Origin: Phreatobacter stygius
GTDB lineage: Bacteria; Pseudomonadota; Alphaproteobacteria; Rhizobiales; Phreatobacteraceae
Reading direction: 5' to 3'
Length of the DNA stretch: 64,000 nucleotides
Assembly (NCBI RefSeq): GCF_005144885.1
Contig: NZ_CP039690.1
Coordinates: 1,178,001-1,242,000, forward strand
The notes under the pieces are model-generated. The model ran no database searches. It saw nothing but the letters and a program-made list of their open reading frames with translations, and was not told the DNA's origin. Of the stretch, positions 26,823 to 35,918 are shown in pieces. The position numbers and the translations under genes are program-made. The number at the start of each line of letters is the position of its first letter. Positions within the stretch are counted from its first letter, which is position 1.

Positions 26823-28485
26823 CGCGGATCCGCGCCAGGAACCCTGACACCGCCCCGTCGAGCTGGCTGGAGCCTTGCTTCAGCTTCGACGCGGCGGCCG
26901 TCATGGCGCCGGCCGCCTCGCGGGTTTCGTCGGCAGCCCGGGTGACGCGGCCGATATCGGTCTCCACCGTGCGCGTGCCTTCGGCGGCGTCGGCGACGGC
27001 ACCGGCAATGCCATGGGTCACCGCGGATTGTTCCTCGACCGCCGCCATGATCGACGACGACACCGAGCTGATTTCACCGATCGTCTTGTTGATCGCCTCG
27101 ATCGCCGCCACCGCCTCGGCGGTCACCGACTGGACCGCGCCGATCTGACTGGCGATCTCTTCGGTTGCCTTGGAGGTCTGCGACGCCAGGCTCTTCACCT
27201 CCGAGGCAACCACCGCGAAACCCTTGCCCGCCTCGCCGGCGCGTGCCGCCTCGATCGTCGCGTTGAGCGCCAAGAGATTGGTCTGGGCGGCGATCGCGTT
27301 GATCAGGTTCACCACATCGCCGATCTTCTGGGTCGACACCGCGAGCGTGCCGACGATCTCGCCGGTGCGGGTCGCCTGATCGACGGCGGATGCCGCGATC
27401 TGCTGCGCCTGAGCGGTGCGGCTCGAGATCTCGCCAATCGACGAGGCCAGTTCCTGTGCCGATCCGGCAGCGCTTTCGACACTGCCGGTCGCCCCCGCCG
27501 AGGTCGCGGCCAGCGCCTGGCCGAGTTCGGCGACATTGCTCGCGACGTCGCCGACCCGGGCCGAATTGCCGACGATCTCGTCCGCCGAACCGGCGACGGT
27601 GGTCACCACCGACTGGACGGTGGCGGCGAATTCATCGGCGAGAACGGCCATGTCGCGCGCCCGCTCCGCCCGGTTCGCCTCGGCATGGGCGGCATCGGCC
27701 GCCTTCAATCGCTCGACCTCGATGGCATTGTCGCGAAACACCAGAACCGAGCGCGCCAGCGCGCCGATCTCGTCCCTGCGCTCGGTGTCGCTGACCGTGG
27801 CTTCGGTCCGGCCCTCGGCCACCGCGCCGACCGAAGCGGTCAGCCGCGACAGGGGCTGGGTGATCCCGCGGAGGATGGTCCAGAGCGCAACGAGGCCAGC
27901 CAGCAGGGCCAGGCCGATGGTTGCGACGATCAGCCAGGTGAGGCTCGCCTTGGCCGTTTCGATCTCATGCGACAGGGCCACCACACGCCGGCTGTTGGCC
28001 TCGGCGAGCGCCGCCATTTCGGTGTTGAGCCGCTGCCGGGTCGTCCGGTTGGCGTCATTGTCGCCGATCACCCGCGCCGCGGCATTGCCTTCCGCGCGGC
28101 CGGCTCTGGCCAGGTCGTTGCGCAGGCGCACGAAGGCGTCGGCCTGCTCCAGCAGGCGCCGCTTGCTTGTCTCCTCGGCCGGCGGCAGCAGGGCCGCCCA
28201 TTCCGCGATGGTCGCGCTGAACTTGGCGAGCTGCTGGTCCTGCGCCCGCGCGAAGCGCTCCAGCACATCCTTGTCCGCCGACATGTAGATGCCGCGCGAT
28301 TCCATCACGACCGCGAAGATCATGGCATTGGCCCGTTCGGCCAGCAGCGAGGTGCGCGCATTGTGCTCGATGCCATCGACCGCCGCCTGGTAACGCTGGA
28401 AGCCGTAGACCGCGACGCCGCCAATGATCAGGGCGGCGGCCGCCAGGCTGCCAATGACTGTGAAGAGGCGGGTCTTGATCTGCAC
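26815..28485 (-). CDS. Methyl-accepting chemotaxis protein
   Basis: A chemoreceptor of about 556 residues: membrane helix 1 ([21 protein letters not shown]), a helical four-helix-bundle type sensor (about residues 30-185), membrane helix 2 ([20 protein letters not shown]), HAMP, and the signalling hairpin with [20 protein letters not shown] and [21 protein letters not shown] 28485 is chosen because GGGGGAC lies just upstream; an in-frame ATG at 28581 would add an unlikely polar leader. It lies inside a catabolic island, so it may sense the compound degraded there. Confidence 0.92.
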   Translation of the reverse strand: MQIKTRLFTVIGSLAAAALIIGGVAVYGFQRYQAAVDGIEHNARTSLLAERANAMIFAVVMESRGIYMSADKDVLERFARAQDQQLAKFSATIAEWAALLPPAEETSKRRLLEQADAFVRLRNDLARAGRAEGNAAARVIGDNDANRTTRQRLNTEMAALAEANSRRVVALSHEIETAKASLTWLIVATIGLALLAGLVALWTILRGITQPLSRLTASVGAVAEGRTEATVSDTERRDEIGALARSVLVFRDNAIEVERLKAADAAHAEANRAERARDMAVLADEFAATVQSVVTTVAGSADEIVGNSARVGDVASNVAELGQALAATSAGATGSVESAAGSAQELASSIGEISSRTAQAQQIAASAVDQATRTGEIVGTLAVSTQKIGDVVNLINAIAAQTNLLALNATIEAARAGEAGKGFAVVASEVKSLASQTSKATEEIASQIGAVQSVTAEAVAAIEAINKTIGEISSVSSSIMAAVEEQSAVTHGIAGAVADAAEGTRTVETDIGRVTRAADETREAAGAMTAAASKLKQGSSQLDGAVSGFLARIRAA

Positions 28486-28742
28486 CGGCGGTCCCCCAGG
28501 GATGATTTTTCTTGAGCACTTAGTGAGAACAGCGATGGAATGGTTAAAGAAGCCATACCAAGGTACCTTCGATTGCCTCATTCTTCAGCAAAACCCCAAA
28601 ATACCAACCTCGGCCACAAGGTGATGTGGTGCGCCTGCCCACGATTTCACCCTGGGTTGCGGCCAGGCATCTCCCCCCGGATCGCGCCTGCGCCCGTGCC
28701 CCGGGGCCTTGCATCGGCGCCTGAAAAACGGCAACCAGCGGC

Positions 28743-30110
28743 ATGGCCATTCATCAGACACCGCCTCGCCCGACCTATGACATTGCCGGCCTGATCGCCG
28801 CGCTCGGCGATATCCCCGTGATCACCGAGCCGGTCATCGTCCGGCGCCGCTCGCGTGACTTCTTCTGGTATTCGCCGATCCTCGCCGAAGAGCTGAAGTC
28901 GGTCGCAGCCGACATCATCGTCAAGCCGCGCGACGAGGCCGACGTCATCCAGACCGCGGCGGCCTGCGCCCGTCTCAGGATCCCGCTCACCGCGCGCGCC
29001 GGCGGCACCGGCAATTACGGCCAGGCCATGCCGTTGGCCGGCGGCGTGCTCCTGGACATGACCGCGCTCGACCAGGTTATCTGGCAGAAGCCCGGCGTCG
29101 TCCGCGTCCAGGCCGGCATGAACCTGTTGAGCCTCGACAAGGCAACCCGCGCGGCAGGTTTCGAGCTGCGCATGCACCCCTCGACCAAGCGCACCGCCAC
29201 CATCGGCGGCTTCGTCGCCGGCGGCTCCGGCGGCATCGGCTCGGTTGCCTATGGGGGCTTGCGCGAACCCGGCAATATCCTGGCCGCGCGCATCGTCACG
29301 GTGGAGGAGGAACCGCGCGTCCTGGAACTCAGGGACGACGCGGCCCAGAAGGTCAACCGCGCCTATGGCACCACCGGTATCATCACCGAGCTGGAAATGC
29401 CGCTGGCGCCGGCCTGGCCCTGGGTCGACGTCATCGTCGCCTTCGATACGTTCTGGGAGGCCTTCGAGGCCGGCCGTTCCATTGCCATGGCCGATGGCGT
29501 GGTGAAGAAGCTGGTGACGCCGATCGCCGCTCCCATCCCCGCCTATTTCGGCGCCCTGAAAAGCGCCTGTCCCGAGGGCAAGAGCATCCTGCTCTGCATG
29601 ATCGCCGAACCCTTCCTCGACAGTTTCAAGGCGATCCTCTCGGGCCGCGGCATGGTGACCCACGAGGCGCCGTCGGAGGAAGGGCCCGGGCAGGTGCCGC
29701 TCTACGAATATTCGTGGAACCACACGACCCTGCAATGGCTGAAGACCGACCGTTCCATCACCTATCTGCAACTGCTCTACCCGTTCGACCGGCTGGAAGA
29801 GAGCGTGCGCAAGATGATGGACCTGTTCGAAGGCGAGGTGCTGCCCCATCTCGAATTCATTCGCTTCGCCGGCAATATCACCTGCAGCGCGCTGCCGATC
29901 GTCCGCTACACCACACCCGAGCGGCTGAACCAGATCATCGCGCAGCATGAGGAGCACGGCGTGCTGGTCGCCAACCCGCATGTGGTCAGCCTGGAGGACG
30001 GCTCGCGCCACAAGCGCGCCGATGCCGACCAGCTCGGTTTCAAGGCCAATGTCGATCCGATGGGCCTCTTGAACCCCGGCAAGATGAAGAGCTTCGTGCC
30101 GGTCAGGTGA
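28743..30110 (+). CDS. FAD-binding oxidoreductase (FAD-linked oxidase, VAO/PCMH type), paralog A
   Basis: A 455-residue flavoprotein with the PCMH FAD domain (IVKPRDEADVIQTAAACARL; RAGGTGNYGQAMPLAGGVLL; STKRTATIGGFVAGGSGGIG) and a C-terminal substrate domain ending in DPMGLLNPGKM. It shares SRDFFW(Y/F)SPIL, GGTGNYGQ, the YEY.WNHTTL block and the tail with the oxidase at 33290, so the two are paralogs flanking an importer operon. The family oxidises hydroxy acids, phenols or amines with FAD. Substrate unknown. Confidence 0.88.
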   Translation: MAIHQTPPRPTYDIAGLIAALGDIPVITEPVIVRRRSRDFFWYSPILAEELKSVAADIIVKPRDEADVIQTAAACARLRIPLTARAGGTGNYGQAMPLAGGVLLDMTALDQVIWQKPGVVRVQAGMNLLSLDKATRAAGFELRMHPSTKRTATIGGFVAGGSGGIGSVAYGGLREPGNILAARIVTVEEEPRVLELRDDAAQKVNRAYGTTGIITELEMPLAPAWPWVDVIVAFDTFWEAFEAGRSIAMADGVVKKLVTPIAAPIPAYFGALKSACPEGKSILLCMIAEPFLDSFKAILSGRGMVTHEAPSEEGPGQVPLYEYSWNHTTLQWLKTDRSITYLQLLYPFDRLEESVRKMMDLFEGEVLPHLEFIRFAGNITCSALPIVRYTTPERLNQIIAQHEEHGVLVANPHVVSLEDGSRHKRADADQLGFKANVDPMGLLNPGKMKSFVPVR

Positions 30111-30165
30111 GAATTGTCGGGTAAGGACCGGTCACGGTAGCAGCAGATCGCAGGCCGCACGGTTC

Positions 30166-30299
30166 GTCTCGGCCGGGCGTGTTCCGGCCATCCGCGGCTT
30201 GTCTCGGGCTGGCCTGTTCTTGCCGCTGACACGAACAACGCTGGCCTGCGTGGGAACCGGCCTGAAGGCGTGGGTGGCCGGAACAAGCCCGGCCAAGAC
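30166..30299. repeat. Inverted pair of an intergenic palindromic element
   Basis: The gap between two convergent genes contains a 30-base arm (30166-30195) and a 32-base arm (30268-30299) that are reverse complements at about 26 of 30 positions. Each arm has its own small hairpin (GGCCGG to CCGGCC). The core GTGGCCGGAACAAGCCCGGC resembles REP-like intergenic elements of GC-rich proteobacteria. It may double as a bidirectional terminator for the oxidase and the permease gene. Confidence 0.6.
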
Positions 30300-30343
30300 G
30301 AGAGAGCTCTGAAGGCTCCCCGCGCACGACCAAACCTCGCCCC

Positions 30344-31243
30344 TCAGTTTTCGCGCTTCAGCGCGCTCTCGTGCCAGCGCCGGAGCAGCACATGCGACAC
30401 CCAGCTGGTCGCCAGGAAGATGGCGATGCCGGTCAGCGAGATCATGATCAGGGCGGCGAACATGCGCGGTATCTTGAGCTGGTAGCCGGCCTCCAGGATG
30501 CGATAGGCGAGCCCTGAGGACGAGCCGCCGGAACCGGCGACGAATTCAGCGACGACCGCCCCGATCAGGGCGAGCCCGCCTGATATCTTCAGGCCGCCGA
30601 GGAAATAGGGCAGCGCCGCCGGCAGCCTCAGATAGCGCAGCGTCTGCCAGCGCGAGGCGCCGTAGAGCTGGAACAGATTGATCAGGTTATGGTCGGCCGA
30701 GTTCAGCCCCAGGATCGTGTTCGACAGGATCGGGAAGAAGGCAACGAGCCAGGCGCAGATCAGCAGCGACAGGTTGATGTCGCCGACCCAGATGATGATC
30801 AAGGGCGCGATCGACACGACCGGCGTCACCTGCAGGATCACCGCATAAGGAAACAACGACTTTTCCAGCCATTTCGACTGGGTGAACAGGACCGCAAGGC
30901 CGACGCCGAGCGTCACCGCGGCAACCAGCGCGGCCGCGGTGATCTGTAGCGTCACCCAGAGCGAGGCCGACAGCGAAGCCCAGTCCTCGACCAGCGTCCG
31001 GGCGATCAGCAGCGGCCCGGGCAGGATGAATGACGGGATCTCGCGGAACCGGACGATCGCTTCCCAGGCGCCGAGCGCCAGGATGCCGATCACCAGCGGC
31101 GCGATGATGCCGGGCCAGGTCTCGGTCGAAATGCCCAGGATCTTGCGGTCCTCGCGATAGATCGGCCGGGCTTCGGCATCGGTACCGTCATGGGCGACGG
31201 CGGGCTGGCCGACGGCTGATGTCTTCAGGGCGGCTTCGCTCAT
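30344..31243 (-). CDS. NitT/TauT-type ABC transporter permease
   Basis: About 299 residues with six membrane helices and the BPD permease EAA loop (LYGASRWQTLRYLRLPAALP). The start ATG at 31243 overlaps the stop of the ATPase gene (ATGA) and has GGAGG upstream. The N-terminus is a longer-than-usual polar stretch before the first helix (IIAPLVIGILALGAWEAIV). It forms an importer with the following two genes (ATPase, binding protein), all read leftward in the order binding protein, ATPase, permease. Confidence 0.91.
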   Translation of the reverse strand: MSEAALKTSAVGQPAVAHDGTDAEARPIYREDRKILGISTETWPGIIAPLVIGILALGAWEAIVRFREIPSFILPGPLLIARTLVEDWASLSASLWVTLQITAAALVAAVTLGVGLAVLFTQSKWLEKSLFPYAVILQVTPVVSIAPLIIIWVGDINLSLLICAWLVAFFPILSNTILGLNSADHNLINLFQLYGASRWQTLRYLRLPAALPYFLGGLKISGGLALIGAVVAEFVAGSGGSSSGLAYRILEAGYQLKIPRMFAALIMISLTGIAIFLATSWVSHVLLRRWHESALKREN

Positions 31244-32028
31244 GCTGATATGGCCTCCTTGAGCTTCTCGGAGGCGATCCGGCACCAATGGGCATAGTCG
31301 GCCGAGGTACGGAACAATTCATCGCGGGGATATGGCGCTTCGACCCGGAGGTCGGCCATGACGCGGCCGGGCCTGGCCGCCATCACCACGATGCGCTGGG
31401 ACAGATAGACGCTTTCGAACACCGAATGCGTGACGAAGACCGCGGAGAAGCGATTGGTCTCCCACAGACCGAGCAGGTCGTCATTGAGCTTGTGGCGGGT
31501 GATCTCGTCGAGCGCCGCGAAGGGCTCGTCCATCAGGAGAATTTTCGGCTGGGTGACCAGCGCGCGGGCGATCGACACGCGCATCTTCATGCCGCCGGAG
31601 AGCTCGCGCGGATAGCTCCGCTCGAACCCCTTGAGGCCGACCAGCGCCAGCATGGCCGCACCGCGCGCCTCGGCCTCGCCCTGCGGCATGCGTTTCAGCT
31701 GCATCGGCAACACGACATTGCCGAGCGCGGTTGCCCAGGGCATCAAGGTCGGATCCTGGAACACGAAGCCGAGCTCGTGCTCGCCATTGGCGCCGCCGGC
31801 ACCCGGCCAGTCGATGGTGCCGACGCTCGGCTCGCCGAGACCCGCGATCATCCTGAGCAGCGTCGACTTTCCGCAACCGGACGGCCCGAGCAGGCTGACG
31901 AATTCGCCCGCCGCCAGGTCCAGATTGACGTCGCGCACGGCGATCGTGCCGTTGGCGAACTGCTTCGACACGTGCTGGATCGAGACAAGCGGCCTTGCAT
32001 CGCCGCTCGTCGCGGTGTTCGGAGACAT
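31240..32028 (-). CDS. NitT/TauT-type ABC transporter ATP-binding protein
   Basis: A 262-residue ABC ATPase: Walker A GPSGCGKST, Q-loop FVFQDPTLMPWAT, signature LSGGMKMRVSIARAL, Walker B ILLMDEPFAALDE and the H-loop FVTHSVFES. ATG 32028 (MSPNTATSGDARPLVSI) lies 13 bases after the binding-protein stop. It powers the permease encoded immediately downstream. Sequence class is that of nitrate/taurine/sulfonate/pyrimidine importers. Confidence 0.92.
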   Translation of the reverse strand: MSPNTATSGDARPLVSIQHVSKQFANGTIAVRDVNLDLAAGEFVSLLGPSGCGKSTLLRMIAGLGEPSVGTIDWPGAGGANGEHELGFVFQDPTLMPWATALGNVVLPMQLKRMPQGEAEARGAAMLALVGLKGFERSYPRELSGGMKMRVSIARALVTQPKILLMDEPFAALDEITRHKLNDDLLGLWETNRFSAVFVTHSVFESVYLSQRIVVMAARPGRVMADLRVEAPYPRDELFRTSADYAHWCRIASEKLKEAISA

Positions 32029-32041
32029 GAGAACCGACACG

Positions 32042-33064
32042 TCAGGCCTTGCCCACACCCTTGTTGATGAACCTGAGATCATAGGCCTTCTTGTAGTCGA
32101 TACCGGGCGGGAATACGCCGGCGTCGCGCATCTGGTTATAGAAGGTCTCCCAGCGGGCATCGGTCATCGCGCCGATGCCGAGCGTCAGGGCATCGCCCGA
32201 CAGGACGATGCCGCGCTCGGTCATCACCTTGACCGCATAAGCGATCTTGGTTGCATCCATGTCCGGATTGTCGCGCAGGATCGCCTTGTTGGCGGCCTCG
32301 ACGCCCGGCCCGCCCTTCATATATTCGGCCCAGCCTTCAAGTGATGCGGTGACGAAGCGCTGCACGACGTCGGCGCGCTCGTCGACCATCTTCCGCGAAA
32401 TGTTGATGGTGGTGTTGTAATTGGCAAAGCCGGCATCGGCGATCAGATGGGCGAGCGGGGTGACGCCGCCCTGCTGCTGGATGGCGAAGGGCTCGGACGA
32501 CAGGAAGCCCTGCTGGCAGATGTTCTTGTCGGCCAGGAACGGCGCCATGTTGAAAGTATAGGGCCGGACCTGCTCGTCGACGAAGCCGAAGCGGGCCTTG
32601 AGGAAGGGCCAATAGGACGTCCGGCCGCCGGCGGCGACCAGGATGGTCTTGCCCTTGAGCGCCTCGAAACTGTCATTGCCGACGCCCGGATGGCAGATGA
32701 TCACCTGGGGGTCCTTCTGGAAGATCGAGCCGATGCACAGGAAAGGCAGGTTTTCCTGGACATAGCGGATCGCCTCGAAGGAGTTCGACATGATCATGTC
32801 GACGCGTCCGCCAAGCAGCAGCTGCGACGGGTTCTGCTGCGGCCCGCCCATGCGGATATCGGCGTCGATGCCATATTTGCGATAGATGCCGCTGGTCTGC
32901 GCCAGATAGAAGCCGCCATGTTCGGCCTGGGCGCGCCAATTGGTCTGGTAGGAGACCTTGTCGAGGCCCTGGGCGGTGACCTGGCCCGATGTCATGAGAT
33001 AGGCAGCCGAGACGCCAGCCCCGAGCTTGAGGGCACTGCGGCGCGTCAGACGAATGGGGGACAT
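32042..33064 (-). CDS. NMT1/THI5-like ABC transporter substrate-binding protein
   Basis: A 340-residue periplasmic binding protein with a Tat-type leader (TRRSALKLGAGVSAAYLM). The mature part has the NMT1/THI5 pattern: VSYQTNWRAQAEHGGFYLAQ, then GIYRKYGIDADI and GGRVDMIMSNSFEAI. This group binds thiamine precursors, pyrimidines, hydantoins and related heterocycles. It leads the importer operon and is divergent from FAD oxidase B. A heterocyclic or ureide ligand fits the surrounding hydrolases but is inferred. Confidence 0.88.
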   Translation of the reverse strand: MSPIRLTRRSALKLGAGVSAAYLMTSGQVTAQGLDKVSYQTNWRAQAEHGGFYLAQTSGIYRKYGIDADIRMGGPQQNPSQLLLGGRVDMIMSNSFEAIRYVQENLPFLCIGSIFQKDPQVIICHPGVGNDSFEALKGKTILVAAGGRTSYWPFLKARFGFVDEQVRPYTFNMAPFLADKNICQQGFLSSEPFAIQQQGGVTPLAHLIADAGFANYNTTINISRKMVDERADVVQRFVTASLEGWAEYMKGGPGVEAANKAILRDNPDMDATKIAYAVKVMTERGIVLSGDALTLGIGAMTDARWETFYNQMRDAGVFPPGIDYKKAYDLRFINKGVGKA

Positions 33065-33239
33065 GGCGACCTCTCCGGTTTTCTATTTGCAGGACTAATT
33101 CGACCGGACGCGCCGAGCAACGCACGTGCCGGTTTATCCTAAGCTTTTGCGTGGTTTCACGGACCAGCTATGCATAAACTATCAGCATATTGCCGGGCTG
33201 TTGAGCATCGAGGGAGCTTGATCGCCATCCGCAGGCAAT

Positions 33240-33259
33240 GTCATCTCCTTTGAGATGAC
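33240..33259. promoter_or_regulatory. Perfect 8-4-8 inverted repeat upstream of FAD oxidase B
   Basis: GTCATCTC-CTTT-GAGATGAC lies 30 bases before the oxidase start, in the divergent region between the importer operon and the oxidase. It could be a regulator-binding dyad or a leader hairpin. No regulator gene is adjacent. Confidence 0.45.
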
Positions 33260-33289
33260 CAATTCCCGAACCCAGTCCAAGGCCAGCCG

Positions 33290-34687
33290 ATGACTGCTCC
33301 CCTGTCTGCCCTCGACCGGCTGCGCGCCGATCTCGCCGGTATCGCACTGGCCGACGATCAGGCTTCGATTCGCATGGCCAGCCGCGACTTCTTCTGGTTC
33401 TCGCCGATCCTGAAGGTCGAGCTGGACGGCAAGCATGCCGACCTCGTCGCCATGCCGCGCAGCAAGGACGAACTCGCCCGGATCGCCGCGGCCTGCGCCC
33501 GCCATCGCGTGCCCTTGACCATCCGCGGCGGCGGCACCGGCAATTATGGCCAGGCGGTGCCGCTCGCCGGCGGCCTGATCGTCGACATGCGCAAATTCGA
33601 CCGCATGGTCTTCGCCAGGAGGGGCGCGGCCCGCTTCGAGGCCGGCGCCAACATGCTCGACATCGACAAGGCGCTGGACCCGCACGGCCAGGAACTGCGC
33701 TTTCATCCCTCCACCCGGGCGCAAGCGACCCTCGGCGGCTTTGTTGCCGGTGGCGCCGCCGGCGCCGGGTCCTGCACCTGGGGCCAGATCGACAATCTCG
33801 GTGCGGTCACCGCGCTGGAGGTGATGACGGTGGAGGCCGAGCCGAAGCTGATCGAGCTGCGCGGCAATGACATCCTGAAAGTCATGCACGCCTATGGCGT
33901 CAACGGCATCATCACCGAGGTCGAGGTGCCGACCGCGCCCGCCCATGACTGGGCCGAGCGCATCGTCACCTTCGATAATTTCATGGCGGCGGCCCGCTTC
34001 GGCCAGGCCTTCACCGAATGCGACGGCCTCGCCAAGAAACTCGTCTCGATCCACGATCCGCGCATTGGCCCCTATCTGCGCAGACTCCAGCCCTATCTCG
34101 ACAAGGACCGGGCCTTTGCGGTGCTGATGATCTCCGAGCCGCAGGCCGACACGCTCGACCTGCTGATTGCCGACCATGCCGGCAAGGTGACCTTCCGGCG
34201 CGGCGCCGAGGAGGCCAAGGCAGTCGCCTTCGGCACGCACAAGGAGCGCGGCGGGCCAGGCCCCCTCTATGAATACACCTGGAACCACACGACGCTGCAC
34301 GCCATGAAGATGGATCCGTCCATCACCTATCTGCAGCTTCGCTATCCGCCGCCCGACAGCCTGAAGCTCATCGCCTGGGCCGAGCAGCAGTTTCACGACG
34401 ACGTCTACCTGCACCTCGAATTCCAGCGCCGCCATGGCCAGGTGGTGCCGTCCAGCCTGCCGCTGGTCAAGTACACCACCCGTGAGCGGCTCGAACGGAT
34501 CATGGCCGAGGCGACGGCAGCCGGCATCCAGGTGTCCAACCCGCACACCTATGTCCTGAACAATGCCGGCTGGAAGCAGATCAAGGCGCCGCAGCCGGAA
34601 TTCAAACGGCTCGCCGATCCGCATGGCCTGATGAACCCCGGCAAGCTGCTCGGCTGGGAAGCGGCGAGCCAGGAAGCGGCGGAATAG
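33290..34687 (+). CDS. FAD-binding oxidoreductase (FAD-linked oxidase), paralog B
   Basis: A 465-residue PCMH-type flavoprotein closely related to the one at 28743. It has LVAMPRSKDELARIAAACAR, IRGGGTGNYGQAVPLAGGLI and STRAQATLGGFVAGGAAGAG in the FAD domain, and YEYTWNHTTLHAMKMDPSIT with the DPHGLMNPGKL tail in the substrate domain. It is divergent from the importer operon and shares a 225-base promoter region with it. Two related oxidases around one importer suggest successive or isomer-specific oxidation steps. Confidence 0.88.
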   Translation: MTAPLSALDRLRADLAGIALADDQASIRMASRDFFWFSPILKVELDGKHADLVAMPRSKDELARIAAACARHRVPLTIRGGGTGNYGQAVPLAGGLIVDMRKFDRMVFARRGAARFEAGANMLDIDKALDPHGQELRFHPSTRAQATLGGFVAGGAAGAGSCTWGQIDNLGAVTALEVMTVEAEPKLIELRGNDILKVMHAYGVNGIITEVEVPTAPAHDWAERIVTFDNFMAAARFGQAFTECDGLAKKLVSIHDPRIGPYLRRLQPYLDKDRAFAVLMISEPQADTLDLLIADHAGKVTFRRGAEEAKAVAFGTHKERGGPGPLYEYTWNHTTLHAMKMDPSITYLQLRYPPPDSLKLIAWAEQQFHDDVYLHLEFQRRHGQVVPSSLPLVKYTTRERLERIMAEATAAGIQVSNPHTYVLNNAGWKQIKAPQPEFKRLADPHGLMNPGKLLGWEAASQEAAE

Positions 34688-34733
34688 CCCGGTTGGGCCG
34701 AGGCTCCGCGGCGTAGCGTTGCAGATTGGCCGG

Positions 34734-34780
34734 CCGTCCTTCGAGGCTCGCGCAAGGGCGCGAGCACCTCAGCATGCGGA
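34734..34780 (+). repeat. Intergenic palindromic repeat, copy 1
   Basis: The element begins CCGTCCTTCGAGGCTCGC and ends CACCTCAGCATGCGGA. It occurs again in inverted orientation at 34854-34922. Elements of this type (starting CCTTCGAG and ending with a variant of CCTCAGGATGAGG) are common between genes of Hyphomicrobiales. It lies between oxidase B and the carbamoylase gene. Confidence 0.6.
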
Positions 34781-34853
34781 AAGAATGTGAACTGCATCAG
34801 CGGCGCTCATGAAGCGCGCCGTTTCCGCACCGTCCCTGATGCCATTCCCTCCA

Positions 34854-34922
34854 CTCCTCATCCTCGCGCGAAAGCTCGCTTTTGCGCTGAAGGTGCGAGC
34901 TCTTGCGAGCCTCGAACGACGG
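34854..34922 (-). repeat. Intergenic palindromic repeat, copy 2 (inverted)
   Basis: Read on the minus strand it starts CCGTCGTTCGAGGCTCGC and ends AGGATGAGGAG, matching copy 1 at both ends but with a longer middle rich in short GAGCT palindromes. The two copies face each other in the 289-base gap between convergent genes, which holds no other recognisable feature. Confidence 0.6.
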
Positions 34923-34976
34923 CTGACCTCTTTGCAGCGCGTCGGGCCTTTGTCGTCACTAATGTGGCCCTTCGCC

Positions 34977-35918
34977 TCACCCCTCCGATCGTCCCTCCGG
35001 CGGCACCGCGCCGCGCTGCTGGACGATCCGGCCGTAATGCTCGGGCTGGCGGTGCATCTCGAAGTTGAAGATCGAAGCCTTGTAGCTCCGGGTCAGATCG
35101 AGGTCGCAGCGCGCGACGATCAGTTCGTCTCCTTGTGTCAGCGCCTGGCCGATGATCTCGCCGGTCGGCGCCACGATCGACGAGGCGCCGATCATTTCGC
35201 AGCCCTCCTCGACCCCGCATTTGGCCACTCCGACCACCCAGGTGCCGTTCTGATAGGCGCCCGCCTGCATGACCAGCTGGTTGTGGAATTCGCTCAACCG
35301 GTCATGGTCGGGCGCCGGTGGATTGTGCCGGGGCGTGTTGTAGCCGAGCAGGATCATCTCGACCGACTGCAAGCCCATCATCCGATAGCTCTCGGGCCAG
35401 CGGCGATCGTTGCAGATCATCATGCCCATATTGCCGCCGAGCGCGTTCCAGACGCCCCAGGAGCGGTCGCCGACCTCGAAATAGCGCTTTTCGAGATGCT
35501 GAAAGGCGCGCCAGGGCTCGTGTTCGGCATGACCGGGCAAGTGGATCTTGCGGTATTTGCCGACCTGCCGGCCGGTCTTGTCGACCAGCAACGCGGTGTT
35601 GAAATGCCGGCCCTCGGGCGTCAGCTCGGCATAACCGAAGGAAAAGCCGATACCGAGCTTGGCCGCCTCGTTGAACAGCGGTGCCGTCTCGTTGGACGGC
35701 ATTTCGCGCTCGAAGAAGGCATCGACGTCGTCCTGGTTCTCCATCCACCAGCGCGGAAAGAAGGTGGTCAGGGTCAGCTCGGGATAAACGATGAGGTCGC
35801 AACGATGCGAGGCCGCCTCGCGCATCAGCTCGACCATGCGCTTGACCACGGCCGGCCGGTTGTCGGCGCGCTGGATGGCGCCCATCTGGGCGGCCCCGAC
35901 TGTGATGATCCGGCTCAT
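34977..35918 (-). CDS. N-carbamoyl-D-amino-acid hydrolase (D-carbamoylase), nitrilase superfamily
   Basis: A 313-residue carbon-nitrogen hydrolase with strong resemblance to Agrobacterium D-carbamoylase along its length. The triad is Glu47 (VYPELTLTTFFPRW), Lys124 (GKYRKIHLPGH) and Cys169 (MMICNDRRWPE); also conserved are FQHLEKRYFE, GYNTPRHNPP and the HRQPEHYG tail. It hydrolyses N-carbamoyl-D-amino acids to the amino acid, CO2 and ammonia, the step after D-hydantoinase. ATG 35918 has GGAAGAG upstream and overlaps the stop of the ammonia-lyase gene (ATGA). A D-hydantoinase gene lies about 10 kb away. Confidence 0.92.
   Translation of the reverse strand: MSRIITVGAAQMGAIQRADNRPAVVKRMVELMREAASHRCDLIVYPELTLTTFFPRWWMENQDDVDAFFEREMPSNETAPLFNEAAKLGIGFSFGYAELTPEGRHFNTALLVDKTGRQVGKYRKIHLPGHAEHEPWRAFQHLEKRYFEVGDRSWGVWNALGGNMGMMICNDRRWPESYRMMGLQSVEMILLGYNTPRHNPPAPDHDRLSEFHNQLVMQAGAYQNGTWVVGVAKCGVEEGCEMIGASSIVAPTGEIIGQALTQGDELIVARCDLDLTRSYKASIFNFEMHRQPEHYGRIVQQRGAVPPEGRSEG

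Noticed and set aside
30166-30299. Terminal inverted repeats of an insertion sequence
   Set aside because: Only about 70 bases lie between the arms, with no transposase frame and no target duplication seen.
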